NCBI GenBank assembly: GCA_024235215.1
Contig: JACKMU010000008.1
Location: 62,001-126,000, forward strand
DNA: 64,000 nucleotides
Reading direction: 5' to 3'
DNA from: Chromatiaceae bacterium
GTDB taxonomy: Bacteria; Pseudomonadota; Gammaproteobacteria; Chromatiales; Chromatiaceae
Both the position numbers and the translations under genes were made by a program. Positions 26,954-35,133 of the stretch are shown here, piece after piece (position 1 is the stretch's first letter; every line of letters starts with the position of its first letter). The notes under the pieces were generated by a model. It saw only the letters and a program-made list of their open reading frames with translations, did not search any database and had not been told where the DNA came from.

Positions 26954-27388
26954 CTATTCCACCCCTTCCACATTGAGACCCATGGCACGGGCACTTCCCG
27001 CTATGGTGCGTACCGCTGCATCCATATCTGCCGCTGTCAAATCAGGCTCTTTCAGCTTGGCGATCTCCTCCAATTGAACCCGGCTTACATTGCCGACCTT
27101 CGTCTTGTTCGGTTTACTGGAACCTTTTGTGATACCGACCGCTTTTTTCAACAATACGGTCGCCGGAGGAGTTTTCGTAATAAAGGTGAAACTGCGATCG
27201 GAATAGACCGTGATCACCACCGGGATCGGCATCCCTTTCTCCATATCCTGAGTGGCGGCGTTGAACGCTTTGCAGAACTCCATGATATTTACGCCGCGCT
27301 GACCCAGCGCGGGACCGACCGGCGGACTTGGATTTGCCGCACCAGCCGCTACCTGCAGCTTGATGTAGGCATCGATTTTCTTTGCCAT
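26954..27388 (-). CDS. rplK: 50S ribosomal protein L11
   Basis: 144 residues. N-terminal domain with NPSPPVGPALGQRGVNIMEF, hinge and C-terminal rRNA-binding domain. L11 covers the GTPase-associated centre and supports RelA activation. In E. coli its leader is the L1 target; here the leader contains a 17-base near-perfect palindrome (27449-27465). Confidence 0.98.
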   Translation of the reverse strand: MAKKIDAYIKLQVAAGAANPSPPVGPALGQRGVNIMEFCKAFNAATQDMEKGMPIPVVITVYSDRSFTFITKTPPATVLLKKAVGITKGSSKPNKTKVGNVSRVQLEEIAKLKEPDLTAADMDAAVRTIAGSARAMGLNVEGVE

Positions 27389-27448
27389 GATTTACCTCGT
27401 GACGGGTGCGTACGCTGCGGTGTAAACACAGCTCCCCGTAGTTAAAAC

Positions 27449-27465
27449 GACATCTCGGAGATGTC
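27449..27465 (-). promoter_or_regulatory. Hairpin in the rplKA leader
   Basis: GACATCTC-G-GAGATGTC, an 8-base-pair stem around a single centre base (the centre would open a little in RNA), lies about 60 bases before the rplK start. L1 autoregulation in E. coli uses a leader structure near the rplK start, so a regulatory role is plausible but not shown; the L1-binding consensus was not identified here. Confidence 0.35.
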
Positions 27466-27576
27466 AGAAACAGTTTCCGCTCCGTTCAGTGCCCCACTGA
27501 GACCGCTCGACTGACTGATTGAAAAAGTGAGCAGTCAACTCGGTCTCTGAACCACTGCCAATCGTCCCGCTCAACC

Positions 27577-27723
27577 TCCCTGCCGGGCGTTCGCCAAAAA
27601 ATTCCGTGTTAGGTCCCAGGCAAACTCCGCTGTGTCTGTACATCCCTGTAAATTCCTTTCCGGCCCAGCTTTCCCTGCCGGGCGTTCGCCAAAAAATTTT
27701 GTCCACTGGACAAAATTTTTTGG
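27577..27723. repeat. Repeat-bounded element between nusG and rplK
   Basis: Two identical 27-base direct repeats (27577-27603 and 27672-27698), each ending CGTTCGCCAAAAAATT, bound a 68-base core. The outer copy runs into a 16-base-pair inverted repeat with a 3-base centre (27689-27704 with 27708-27723) that ends 1 base before the nusG stop codon. It looks like a short dispersed intergenic repeat rather than a gene: reading frames across it are low-complexity and resemble no family I know. Confidence 0.6.
27689..27723 (-). terminator. Long AT-rich hairpin immediately after nusG
   Basis: A 16-base-pair perfect stem, CCAAAAAATTTTGTCC paired with its complement around ACT, starts 1 base after the nusG stop. 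Its 3' arm contains a run of six T on the minus strand, so it could work as an intrinsic terminator in either direction and separate secE-nusG from rplKA. It is also the end of the repeat element described at 27577-27723. Confidence 0.5.
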
Positions 27724-27724
27724 C

Positions 27725-28258
27725 TCACCCCTTCTCAACTTGTCCGAATTCCAGATCGACAGGGGTGGAGCGACCAAAAATAAGCACAGATACCTTGAGG
27801 CGGTTCTTTTCGTAGTCGACATCTTCAACTACACCATTGAAGTCATTGAACGGGCCATCAATGACCCGTACAACCTCACCCGGCTCGAACAACACCTTGG
27901 GACGAGGCTTCTCCACACCTTCCTGCACACGCTGGAGTATCGCTTCCGCCTCCCTGTTACTGATTGGAGCCGGCCGGTCACCGGTGCCACCAATGAAACC
28001 CATGACTTTTGGGACATCTTTTACCAGATGCCAAGTGTCATCGGTCATCTCCATCTGCACCAGCACATAGCCAGGAAAGAACTTCCGCTCGCTACGGCGC
28101 TGCTGACCGCCGCGCATCTCTACCACCTCTTCGGTTGGCACTAAAATCTCACCGAAATACTCCTCCATGTTGAAGCGCTTCACACGCTCCTCAAGCGATC
28201 GCTTTACCTGTGCTTCAAAGCCAGAGTAGGCGTGTACCACGTACCAGCGCATCGCCAT
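27725..28258 (-). CDS. nusG: Transcription termination/antitermination factor NusG
   Basis: 177 residues. NGN domain from RWYVVHAYSGFEAQVKRSL, then a KOW domain with FEPGEVVRVIDGPFNDF near residue 130. NusG binds the RNA polymerase clamp, suppresses pausing, and links to Rho or S10. It follows secE by 9 bases, the standard pair. Confidence 0.98.
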   Translation of the reverse strand: MAMRWYVVHAYSGFEAQVKRSLEERVKRFNMEEYFGEILVPTEEVVEMRGGQQRRSERKFFPGYVLVQMEMTDDTWHLVKDVPKVMGFIGGTGDRPAPISNREAEAILQRVQEGVEKPRPKVLFEPGEVVRVIDGPFNDFNGVVEDVDYEKNRLKVSVLIFGRSTPVDLEFGQVEKG

Positions 28259-28267
28259 AAAGGCCTC

Positions 28268-28636
28268 CTATCCGGTTACTGCTCGAACGATTGTCAGCAG
28301 CAGCATATCGAACAGCCAAAGCACAATGCCCATCACTAGGACCATTGCGAACACGATCAAGGTCGTCTGGATAGTCTCCTGACGACTTGGCCAGACGACT
28401 TTTCTGACTTCGGTTCGGGAAGCCGTGGCAAATTCCCAGATGCGCCGCCCGGACGCAGTCTGTAATGCTATTGCCACCGCCGCTCCGGTGATAGCAAGCA
28501 GGCCGAGCACTCTCAGCAGGGTGGAATACTCTGCCAGATAATAGAACAGACCGATACCACCGATGAGCAGTACGATTGCCACCAGCAGCTTTACCGTATC
28601 CATTCCGGAGCTTTCTACTTCAGCTTTTACGTTCAT
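28268..28636 (-). CDS. secE: Preprotein translocase subunit SecE
   Basis: 122 residues from the ATG at 28636 (MNVKAEVESSGMD); longer in-frame starts would run into the tRNA-Trp gene. Three hydrophobic segments, as in E. coli SecE, with the conserved EVRKVVWPSRQETIQTT amphipathic helix before the last one. SecE clamps the two halves of SecY. Confidence 0.95.
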   Translation of the reverse strand: MNVKAEVESSGMDTVKLLVAIVLLIGGIGLFYYLAEYSTLLRVLGLLAITGAAVAIALQTASGRRIWEFATASRTEVRKVVWPSRQETIQTTLIVFAMVLVMGIVLWLFDMLLLTIVRAVTG

Positions 28637-28672
28637 TCCTGCCAACACGCCATTCGATGTAGCGTCATAAAA

Positions 28673-28748
28673 TGGCAGGCCAGGAGGGACTCGAACCCCC
28701 AACCTGCGGTTTTGGAGACCGCTGCTCTACCAGTTGAGCTACTGGCCT
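28673..28748 (-). tRNA. tRNA-Trp (CCA anticodon)
   Basis: 76 bases including an encoded CCA end. The acceptor stem AGGCCAG/CTGGCCT, D arm, anticodon loop CTCCAAA and T arm GGTTCGAGTCC all pair. It lies between tufB and secE, a common arrangement in gammaproteobacteria (tufB-tRNA-Trp-secE-nusG). Confidence 0.97.
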
Positions 28749-28814
28749 AAATATAAAGGGAATAAAGCCCCGGGGCAGTGGCTACCACCCAAGGGCCATC
28801 CCCACGTAATCTTA

Positions 28815-30005
28815 TTACTCGATGATCTTGGCAACCACACCGGCGCCGACCGTGCGGCCACCTTCGCGGATTGCAAATCGCAGACCCTCTTCCATCGCAA
28901 TGGGAGCAATCAGCTTCACCATCATCTTCACATTGTCTCCCGGCATCACCATCTCCACCCCTTCAGGCAGATCCACCGCGCCTGTCACATCCGTCGTACG
29001 GAAATAGAACTGCGGACGATAGTTGTTGAAAAACGGCGTGTGACGGCCACCCTCTTCCTTGCTCAGCACGTACACCTCCGCCTCGAAATGGGTATGCGGC
29101 GTAATCGATTTCGGCTTCGCCAACACCTGACCACGCTCCACATCATCACGCTTCGTGCCGCGCAGCAGCACGCCCACGTTGTCTCCCGCCTGCCCCTGAT
29201 CCAGCAGCTTGCGGAACATCTCCACTCCGGTGCAGATAGTCTTCTGGGTTGGCTTGATGCCAACAATCTCCACCTCATCACCCACTTTCACCACGCCGCG
29301 CTCCACGCGACCCGTCACCACCGTACCGCGACCCGAGATCGAGAATACATCCTCGATCGGCATCAGGAACGGTTTGTCCGTATCCCGCTCCGGCTGCGGA
29401 ATGAATGAGTCCATCGCCTCCACCAGCTTGATGATCGACGGCACTCCGATCTCCGATGTGTCACCATCCAGCGCCTTCAGCGCCGATCCCACCACGATCG
29501 GCGTGTCGTCACCCGGAAACTCATACTGGTCCAGCAGCTCGCGGATCTCCATCTCCACCAACTCCAGCAACTCCGCATCGTCCACCATGTCCGCCTTGTT
29601 CATGTAGACCAGGATGTAGGGCACACCCACCTGACGCGACAGCAGAATATGCTCGCGCGTCTGCGGCATCGGGCCGTCCGCCGCGGAAACCACCAAAATC
29701 GCACCATCCATCTGCGCCGCGCCGGTGATCATGTTCTTCACATAGTCCGCGTGGCCCGGGCAGTCAACGTGGGCGTAGTGACGCAGCTCCGATTCGTACT
29801 CCACATGCGCTGTGGCGATCGTAATGCCTCGCTCACGCTCCTCCGGTGCATTGTCAATATCCGCGTAGGCTTTGAACACGCCGCCTCTCAGCTCCGCCAT
29901 CACCTTGGTGATCGCTGCTGTCAGGGTGGTCTTACCATGGTCAACGTGACCTATCGTGCCAACGTTTACGTGCGGCTTTGTGCGTGCAAATTTTTCCTTG
30001 GACAT
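28815..30005 (-). CDS. tufB: Elongation factor Tu, copy B
   Basis: 396 residues, with the same protein sequence as the copy at 11699. It starts with ATG at 30005; an in-frame upstream extension is not part of the protein. By eye the two genes differ only at the start codon (ATG against GTG) and at three silent sites. This near identity implies recent gene conversion. It follows tRNA-Thr and precedes tRNA-Trp, the classical tufB setting. Confidence 0.98.
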   Translation of the reverse strand: MSKEKFARTKPHVNVGTIGHVDHGKTTLTAAITKVMAELRGGVFKAYADIDNAPEERERGITIATAHVEYESELRHYAHVDCPGHADYVKNMITGAAQMDGAILVVSAADGPMPQTREHILLSRQVGVPYILVYMNKADMVDDAELLELVEMEIRELLDQYEFPGDDTPIVVGSALKALDGDTSEIGVPSIIKLVEAMDSFIPQPERDTDKPFLMPIEDVFSISGRGTVVTGRVERGVVKVGDEVEIVGIKPTQKTICTGVEMFRKLLDQGQAGDNVGVLLRGTKRDDVERGQVLAKPKSITPHTHFEAEVYVLSKEEGGRHTPFFNNYRPQFYFRTTDVTGAVDLPEGVEMVMPGDNVKMMVKLIAPIAMEEGLRFAIREGGRTVGAGVVAKIIE

Positions 30006-30090
30006 CGAATCAATCTCCGAGAGGTTATCAATCAGCTGTTTATTACACCGGCGTATCTTGAGTCTATGGTTAGACACCAGCGTCTATACA

Positions 30091-30166
30091 TGGAGCCCAG
30101 GAGCAGATTTGAACTGCCGACCTCACCCTTACCAAGGGTGCGCTCTACCAACTGAGCTACCCGGGC
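30091..30166 (-). tRNA. tRNA-Thr (GGT anticodon)
   Basis: 76 bases with encoded CCA. Acceptor GCCCGGG/CCTGGGC has one G-U pair; the anticodon loop reads TTGGTAA. It corresponds to thrT directly upstream of tufB in E. coli and is probably cotranscribed with it. Confidence 0.97.
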
Positions 30167-30238
30167 CTGAAAACCAGGTTCTGATACCTAACCATAGGAA
30201 TCAGCTTACATCCCCGACACCTCGACCTACACCTGAAC

Positions 30239-30312
<74 letters not shown>

Positions 30313-30472
30313 AATCTTCCGAGGCAGCCTGTCAGCTGCGCATGTGATCTGTTTGAAGAGAGAGTCACACTTGCGTCACTGATGCTATGCACGCCGTCCG
30401 CCGGCGCTAGCGCGCCTCCATCGAACCTCTCGGTTCTCTTCCTCCCGGGTAACCCACGGAGGGTAGTTCACT

Positions 30473-30557
30473 TGGTGGAGGGGGGAGGATTCGAACCTCC
30501 GAAGGCGGAGCCGGCAGATTTACAGTCTGATCCCTTTGGCCACTCGGGAACCCCTCC
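30473..30557 (-). tRNA. tRNA-Tyr (GTA anticodon)
   Basis: 85 bases including CCA, with a long variable arm as expected for a class II tRNA. Acceptor GGAGGGG pairs with CCCCTCC; the anticodon loop is CTGTAAA. First tRNA of the operon; the promoter lies 13 bases upstream. The tRNA-Thr(TGT) that precedes it in E. coli is not present here. Confidence 0.96.
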
Positions 30558-30569
30558 ACGAAGCGCGCT

Positions 30570-30598
30570 ATTGTGCGTCAGTGAAAAATGAGTGTCAA
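30570..30598 (-). promoter_or_regulatory. Promoter of the tRNA-tufB operon
   Basis: Perfect TTGACA (30593-30598), 17-base spacer, CACAAT (30570-30575), then a GC-rich stretch AGCGCGC between the -10 and the expected start. Such a GC-rich discriminator is typical of stringently controlled stable-RNA promoters. It points into tRNA-Tyr and the following tRNAs and tufB. Confidence 0.75.
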
Positions 30599-30694
30599 CA
30601 GCTTTTCGCCAACGATGTCAGGCCGCTTGCACCTATGCCTGCGGCCTCTTCGGACCCCCAGAAATCCGCTACAGACTTATCACGTTGGGCAGAA

Positions 30695-31960
30695 TCAGAA
30701 ACTTGTGGACCAACCGATCTCCAACTCCCATTGATCCATGAACACGTTCCCCGTCTGTGGCCCGGTATTTGGATTGGTACCATACACCCGCTCCGTTGGC
30801 ATGTAGGCGGCTGCCAGGTTGATCTCGCTGCCCCCGGGCAGCGTCTTGCCGATACCGAAGGTGTAATGACGCTTGACCACCGCTGGAGCGAGAATATTGA
30901 ACAACGCCTGACTCCCTTCGAACGCATCACTGGCATAGCTGTAGCCTGCCCGGAACGCGAGGTCCGGCCGGTATTGCCACTGCACGCCAAACTTGAAGAC
31001 ATTGACATCGTCCCAGCCAAAACCGAGACATTCGTCACAGCCAAGCGTCCCCGGCGCCAATATCAGGTCCGCACGGTTGCCGATTGCAGCCACCTCTTCA
31101 AAGTTGATACGCTGATAGTCGAATGCAAAAGTGAGCTCTGGCGTCAGTTTATAGGCGAACCCTAGATCGAAATTCGACGGAATGTCAAAATCCCCCTGCT
31201 CGGCGAACAACCCTTTATAGTCATCAAACTTGGTCATGTAGATTCGGCTCTGGTAAGAGGCACCGATGTTCAGCCGATCATTGACCTGCCATAGCCAGCC
31301 CAGCTTGACTCCTCCACCATAAGAGATATCGGTGCCGTTGTTGGTCACCTTGCCGGGCGCCGTGGACACGCCCATAAAGGGCTCAAGCCCTTCAGCCTTG
31401 AAGCTCTGCACCGCCAGGATTGGCGTGATACCGATAGAGTGCTGATCGTCGAGCCTGCGCGAATAGGTGATACCGATGAACGCCTGTTTCATATCGATTC
31501 CGGTGGGAGACGAAGTCACTCCAGGAGCTGCGAAATTTCTGAAAACTGCAGCATCATATTCAGTATTCATCCCTCCGTTGCCACCGATGGCGATACCGAT
31601 GGAACTCTTGTCATCCAGCATCCGGTTGTAAGCAAAGTGTGGAATCAAAAAGAAATCGTTCTCACTATTGTAGGTACCATCAGGAATGGGATCTCCTGCA
31701 CCAGGTACCAAATCGTCAGCGACGAATCCCCGGTCAGGCGCGAACAGCGCAACACCAAACTCCAATCGATTACCGACAATGGCCAGAGAGCCGGGATTGG
31801 TCGCCGCACACATTCCCCCGAAAGCCATGGCCACGCAAGCGCCGGCTATGGATTTCGACTTGGGTCCGAAACCGTGTGACCAGTAGCCATTGGTGGCCGC
31901 CACGGGTAGAGAAAACAATAAAGCCGCCAGAACGACAACCGTTCGAAAACCTCTGTTCAT
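30695..31960 (-). CDS. Outer-membrane transport protein, FadL/TodX family
   Basis: 421 residues from the ATG at 31960, which has GGAGG 5 bases upstream. A signal peptide (MNRGFRTVVVLAALLFSLP, cut near VAA) is followed by NGYWSHGFGPKSKSIAGA, the N-terminal segment typical of FadL/TodX beta-barrels that move hydrophobic compounds across the outer membrane. The end WELEIGWSTSF, closing on an aromatic residue, fits a barrel. Substrate cannot be told from the sequence. It is flanked by the tRNA operon and pth, with no degradation genes nearby. Confidence 0.85.
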   Translation of the reverse strand: MNRGFRTVVVLAALLFSLPVAATNGYWSHGFGPKSKSIAGACVAMAFGGMCAATNPGSLAIVGNRLEFGVALFAPDRGFVADDLVPGAGDPIPDGTYNSENDFFLIPHFAYNRMLDDKSSIGIAIGGNGGMNTEYDAAVFRNFAAPGVTSSPTGIDMKQAFIGITYSRRLDDQHSIGITPILAVQSFKAEGLEPFMGVSTAPGKVTNNGTDISYGGGVKLGWLWQVNDRLNIGASYQSRIYMTKFDDYKGLFAEQGDFDIPSNFDLGFAYKLTPELTFAFDYQRINFEEVAAIGNRADLILAPGTLGCDECLGFGWDDVNVFKFGVQWQYRPDLAFRAGYSYASDAFEGSQALFNILAPAVVKRHYTFGIGKTLPGGSEINLAAAYMPTERVYGTNPNTGPQTGNVFMDQWELEIGWSTSF

Positions 31961-32155
31961 GCCATCCTCCAAATACATTCTGTTTATTGTTCGGTGCTAC
32001 TCGATACGCATCGAACTGAAGAAGTTAACCAAGACGCTACCGATCTCTTGTAAGTCCCAATCGCGACCGACCAGCCAGAACGGGTCGATATAACATCTCT
32101 GCCTAGCGCGTAATCTTTAAGACAGTTACGCCGAGCCTATAATCAACTTTTCCCT

Positions 32156-32171
32156 GCCCTGTTCACAGGGC
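32156..32171 (-). terminator. Short hairpin after pth
   Basis: GCCCTG-TTCA-CAGGGC, a perfect 6-base-pair stem 34 bases after the pth stop. No T run follows on the minus strand, so it is only a weak candidate 3'-end structure. Confidence 0.25.
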
Positions 32172-32205
32172 CTGTGCACACTTTACCAGTTGGACGACCC
32201 TGAGG

Positions 32206-32787
32206 CTAACCAGTAGTGTGTAGCTGGTGCATCGCGTATTGGAAATCGCCCAACAGCAGTTTTCCTATGATTTCCGTGGTTTTCACCAATGCCGCTTCGA
32301 TCTCCGCTGTATCGCACCGAGCAGGACGACCAAGCACATAACTCACCACCTCGCGGCTATCTCCGGGATGGCCGATACCGATGCGCAGGCGCCAGAAGTC
32401 ACGCCCGCCGATCGCACTGACGATGTCCCGCAAACCGTTGTGTCCGGCGTGTCCGCCCCCCTGCTTCAGGCGCACCACTCCTGGTGCGAGATCCAATTCG
32501 TCATGCACCACCAGCATCTCTTCCGGTGGAAGACGATAGTAGCTCACCAAGGCGGAGACCGACTGACCACTTCGGTTCATGAAAGTGGCAGGCTTCAATA
32601 ACCAGCATGCTACCCCCCCAATCCGGATCCGGCAGGTGTGGCCATGGAATTTGGTTTCACGCGTGAAACTCCCGCCGTAAAGCCGCGACAAGTGGTCAAC
32701 GAACCGGAAACCGGCATTATGGCGACTCTCCGCATACTCTGCACCGGGATTACCAAGACCAACGATCAGGCGAATGGGAGAGGGCAT
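32206..32787 (-). CDS. pth: Peptidyl-tRNA hydrolase
   Basis: 193 residues. Frees tRNA from peptidyl-tRNA dropped by ribosomes. Catalytic histidine in RHNAGF and the aspartate in HDELDL are present, with GLGNPG near the start. Order prs-rplY-pth is conserved in gammaproteobacteria; it follows rplY after 119 bases. Confidence 0.97.
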   Translation of the reverse strand: MPSPIRLIVGLGNPGAEYAESRHNAGFRFVDHLSRLYGGSFTRETKFHGHTCRIRIGGVACWLLKPATFMNRSGQSVSALVSYYRLPPEEMLVVHDELDLAPGVVRLKQGGGHAGHNGLRDIVSAIGGRDFWRLRIGIGHPGDSREVVSYVLGRPARCDTAEIEAALVKTTEIIGKLLLGDFQYAMHQLHTTG

Positions 32788-32906
32788 TTGAACTTGGCTT
32801 ATTGGCTACTTGCGAGCCCGCTCCCTGCCGGAAACGGACCAAAGCACGGAAACGAGATACCTCCCGGGCGCCGGTGAGGTTACCGGACCCAGGAGGGTGG
32901 ACAAAG

Positions 32907-33581
32907 CTAGTCTTCCTCAGATCCCGGTTTTTCCTTTTCTCCACGCTCAGCTGCAGACTCCACAGCACTTTCGATTTCGCCCTCTGCCAGCCCTTCCTCA
33001 GCCATATGGGCGATCTCTACGGATACCACGGGTACATCCTCTTCGCCCGCGATTACCGCTGTGAGTTCGACACCTTCCGGTACGACCAGTTCGGAGAGCA
33101 TAATAGCATCGCCGACATCCAGTTTTTCTACGTCGACCCCGATATACTCAGGAAGATCTGCGGGCAGACAGCTCACTTCGACAACCGTAATAGCGTTGAA
33201 AAGCGTACCACCAGCTTTGACACCAACGCAGCGCGCCTCATTGAGAAAGTGCAGCGGTATATTGGTGCGCAGTTTCTCGGTTGCTCTGACCCGCTGAAAA
33301 TCCACATGCTGGATGAACGGCTTGGCCGGATGGCGCTGCAAATCCTTCAGGATCACATCCTGCTTCTGATCACCGATTATCAGTGTCAGAATGTGCGAGT
33401 AAAAAGCCTCAGTCTCCAGATGATGCGCCAGTTCGTGATGAACCAGGCTTATCATGCGTGGCGGCCTATCGGCAGCTCCATAAAGTATCCCAGGCACCAG
33501 ACCCTGACGACGCAGGCGGCGGCTCGCACCTTTACCCTTGTCTTCACGGTCCTGCGCGTTGATTTCAAAAAGGTTGTCCAT
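32907..33581 (-). CDS. rplY: 50S ribosomal protein L25, long CTC form
   Basis: 224 residues from the ATG at 33581 (MDNLFEINAQDRED). The first ~95 residues are the 5S-rRNA-binding L25 domain; the rest is the TL5/CTC C-terminal domain with an acidic, glutamate-rich tail. E. coli has only the short form (about 94 residues). It sits between prs and pth as in Pseudomonas. Confidence 0.95.
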   Translation of the reverse strand: MDNLFEINAQDREDKGKGASRRLRRQGLVPGILYGAADRPPRMISLVHHELAHHLETEAFYSHILTLIIGDQKQDVILKDLQRHPAKPFIQHVDFQRVRATEKLRTNIPLHFLNEARCVGVKAGGTLFNAITVVEVSCLPADLPEYIGVDVEKLDVGDAIMLSELVVPEGVELTAVIAGEEDVPVVSVEIAHMAEEGLAEGEIESAVESAAERGEKEKPGSEED

Positions 33582-33745
33582 GATGACTCCAAAACTCTCT
33601 CTAAAATTAAAAAAACACCACGCCACCGCGACCAGTGAGGTAGTGCACGAAGGAGGCCCTGAATCTGTCAGAGCCCTCTGCGATACCTGGAGGTACCGCC
33701 AAAATCCATGCCGTCAGCCCAGCAACCTTGCCGCAGCACAACCTG

Positions 33746-33777
33746 AAAAGCCTGAGGTGGGCTCACTCAGGGCTTTC
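33746..33777 (-). terminator. Intrinsic terminator after prs
   Basis: Arms 33766-33776 and 33747-33756 form a 10-base-pair stem with one bulged C and a 9-base loop; A residues precede it and the descending arm ends in TTTT on the minus strand. It begins 28 bases after the prs stop and about 165 bases before the rplY start, so it probably ends or attenuates the prs message. Confidence 0.55.
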
Positions 33778-33804
33778 CGAATGATTCTGCCAGCTGAACC
33801 CGGC

Positions 33805-34743
33805 TTACTCCACGAACAGCGATGTGACCGACTCGTCGATTGCCATCCGTCGAATAGTCTCCGCTACCAGTTCCGCTATGCTTATCTGGCGTATCTTTTC
33901 ACATGCCAGCGCATCCTTGTGCAGTGGCACAGTATTGGAGACAACCAGCTCATCCAGCACCGAGTTCTCGATATTTTTCACCGCCGGTCCGGAGAGAACC
34001 GGATGGGTACAGTAGGCCACCACCAGTTTGGCACCATGTTCCTTCAACGCTTGCGCCGCCTTGCACAGCGTCCCAGCCGTATCGACCAAGTCATCGATCA
34101 GAACGCAACTACGTCCTTCCACATCACCGATGATGTGCATCACCTGAGCTTCATTCGCCTGGGGTCGGCGTTTGTCGATAATTGCCAGGTCGGCATCATC
34201 CAGCTGTTTTGCCAGTGCTCTGGCGCGCACCACACCACCTACATCCGGTGACACCACGATCAGATTCGGATACTTCTGCCGCCAGACATCCCCCAATAAA
34301 ATAGGCAATGCATAGATGTTGTCGATCGGTATGTCGAAAAAACCCTGTATCTGATCTGAATGCAGGTCAACCGTCATGACGCAGTTGGCGCCGGCAGCCT
34401 GTATCTGCTTGGCGACCAGTCTGGCGGTGATCGGCACCCGTGCCGAACGCGGTCTACGGTCCTGGCGCGCGTACCCAAAGTAGGGCAGGACCGCGGTGAT
34501 GCGCCTGGCCGAAGCCCAGCGCAGCGCATCGATCAGGACCAGCAACTCCATCAAGTTATCGTTGGTAGGATTACAGGTGGACTGAACCACATAGCAATCC
34601 CTACCGCGCACGCTCTCTCGAATTTCGGCCATCACCTCGCCATCGCTGAAACGGCCGACGATGGCTCTGCCCTGGCGCAGATTGAGCCATCCGGCAATCT
34701 CCTCGACCAGTGCGGGGTTCGAGTTCCCGGAAAACAACATCAT
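33805..34743 (-). CDS. prs: Ribose-phosphate pyrophosphokinase
   Basis: 312 residues if begun at the ATG at 34743 (MMLFSGNSNPALVEE); a longer in-frame start at 34830 adds residues unlike the family. It makes PRPP from ribose 5-phosphate and ATP for nucleotide, histidine and tryptophan synthesis. RFSDGEV, the catalytic region VVSPDVGGVVRA and the PRPP loop DDLVDTAGTL are intact. Position after ispE and tRNA-Gln is conserved. Confidence 0.96.
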   Translation of the reverse strand: MMLFSGNSNPALVEEIAGWLNLRQGRAIVGRFSDGEVMAEIRESVRGRDCYVVQSTCNPTNDNLMELLVLIDALRWASARRITAVLPYFGYARQDRRPRSARVPITARLVAKQIQAAGANCVMTVDLHSDQIQGFFDIPIDNIYALPILLGDVWRQKYPNLIVVSPDVGGVVRARALAKQLDDADLAIIDKRRPQANEAQVMHIIGDVEGRSCVLIDDLVDTAGTLCKAAQALKEHGAKLVVAYCTHPVLSGPAVKNIENSVLDELVVSNTVPLHKDALACEKIRQISIAELVAETIRRMAIDESVTSLFVE

Positions 34744-34801
34744 GCCGCCATCTGACACGGGCAAGCCCTCATACTTGAAACTAGCTGGGACGGTAGCATT
34801 T

Positions 34802-35127
34802 TTCCGCGCTCTGGCCTCATCCCTTTGCAACCGGCGCCGCTGGCGCCGTTCAGATCAGCTGACGCAGATCTGTCGAACCTATGACGGTTCGCATCCTACC
34901 GCGATACCGGCAAGTAGTGCAGCCAACCCTACCCACCTCTCTACTGGCTGGGGCGGTAGGATTATTCCGCGCTCCGCGCTTCACCCCTGCGGGGCCGGTG
35001 CCGCTGGCACCGTTCAGATCAGCTGACGCAGATCTGTCGAACCTATGACGGTTCGCATCCTACCGCGATACCGGCAAGTAGTGCAGCCAACCCTACCCAC
35101 CTCTCTACTGGCTGGGGCGGTAGGATT
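34802..35127. repeat. Tandem duplication of the tRNA-Gln/prs spacer
   Basis: Two direct copies with a period of 164 bases. Bases 34846-34963 and 35010-35127 (118 bases each) are identical by eye; the remaining ~45 bases of each unit (about 34802-34845 and 34966-35009) are diverged but alignable. The copied segment includes the last 19 bases of tRNA-Gln, so a tRNA 3' remnant lies at 34945-34963. No gene is present in the 365 bases between the prs start and tRNA-Gln. Confidence 0.85.
34945..34963 (-). pseudogene. Duplicated 3' end of tRNA-Gln
   Basis: 19 bases identical to the T-stem 3' side, acceptor and CCA of the intact tRNA-Gln at 35109-35183, carried by the downstream copy of the tandem duplication. 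Too short to be a functional tRNA. Confidence 0.75.
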
Positions 35128-35133
35128 CGAACC
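35050..35133 (-). repeat. Inverted mimic of the tRNA-Gln T arm
   Basis: The 17 bases at 35050-35066 are an inverted copy (16 of 17) of the tRNA-Gln T arm plus acceptor start at 35117-35133. In a primary transcript running through tRNA-Gln toward prs, the two could form a long stem that competes with the tRNA fold. The same mimic is repeated at 34886-34902 in the second unit. Confidence 0.65.

Noticed and set aside
27464..27828. Overlapping open reading frames on the minus strand across the nusG-rplK spacer
   Set aside because: They run through the repeats and hairpin, look low-complexity and have no recognisable start signals or homology pattern.
30313..30472. Possible tRNA remnant between tRNA-Gly and tRNA-Tyr (a GGTTCGA segment)
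   Set aside because: No acceptor or anticodon arm can be built around it.
32138..32143. Perfect TATAAT on the plus strand near the end of pth
   Set aside because: No good -35 at the right distance and no plus-strand gene or stable RNA downstream.
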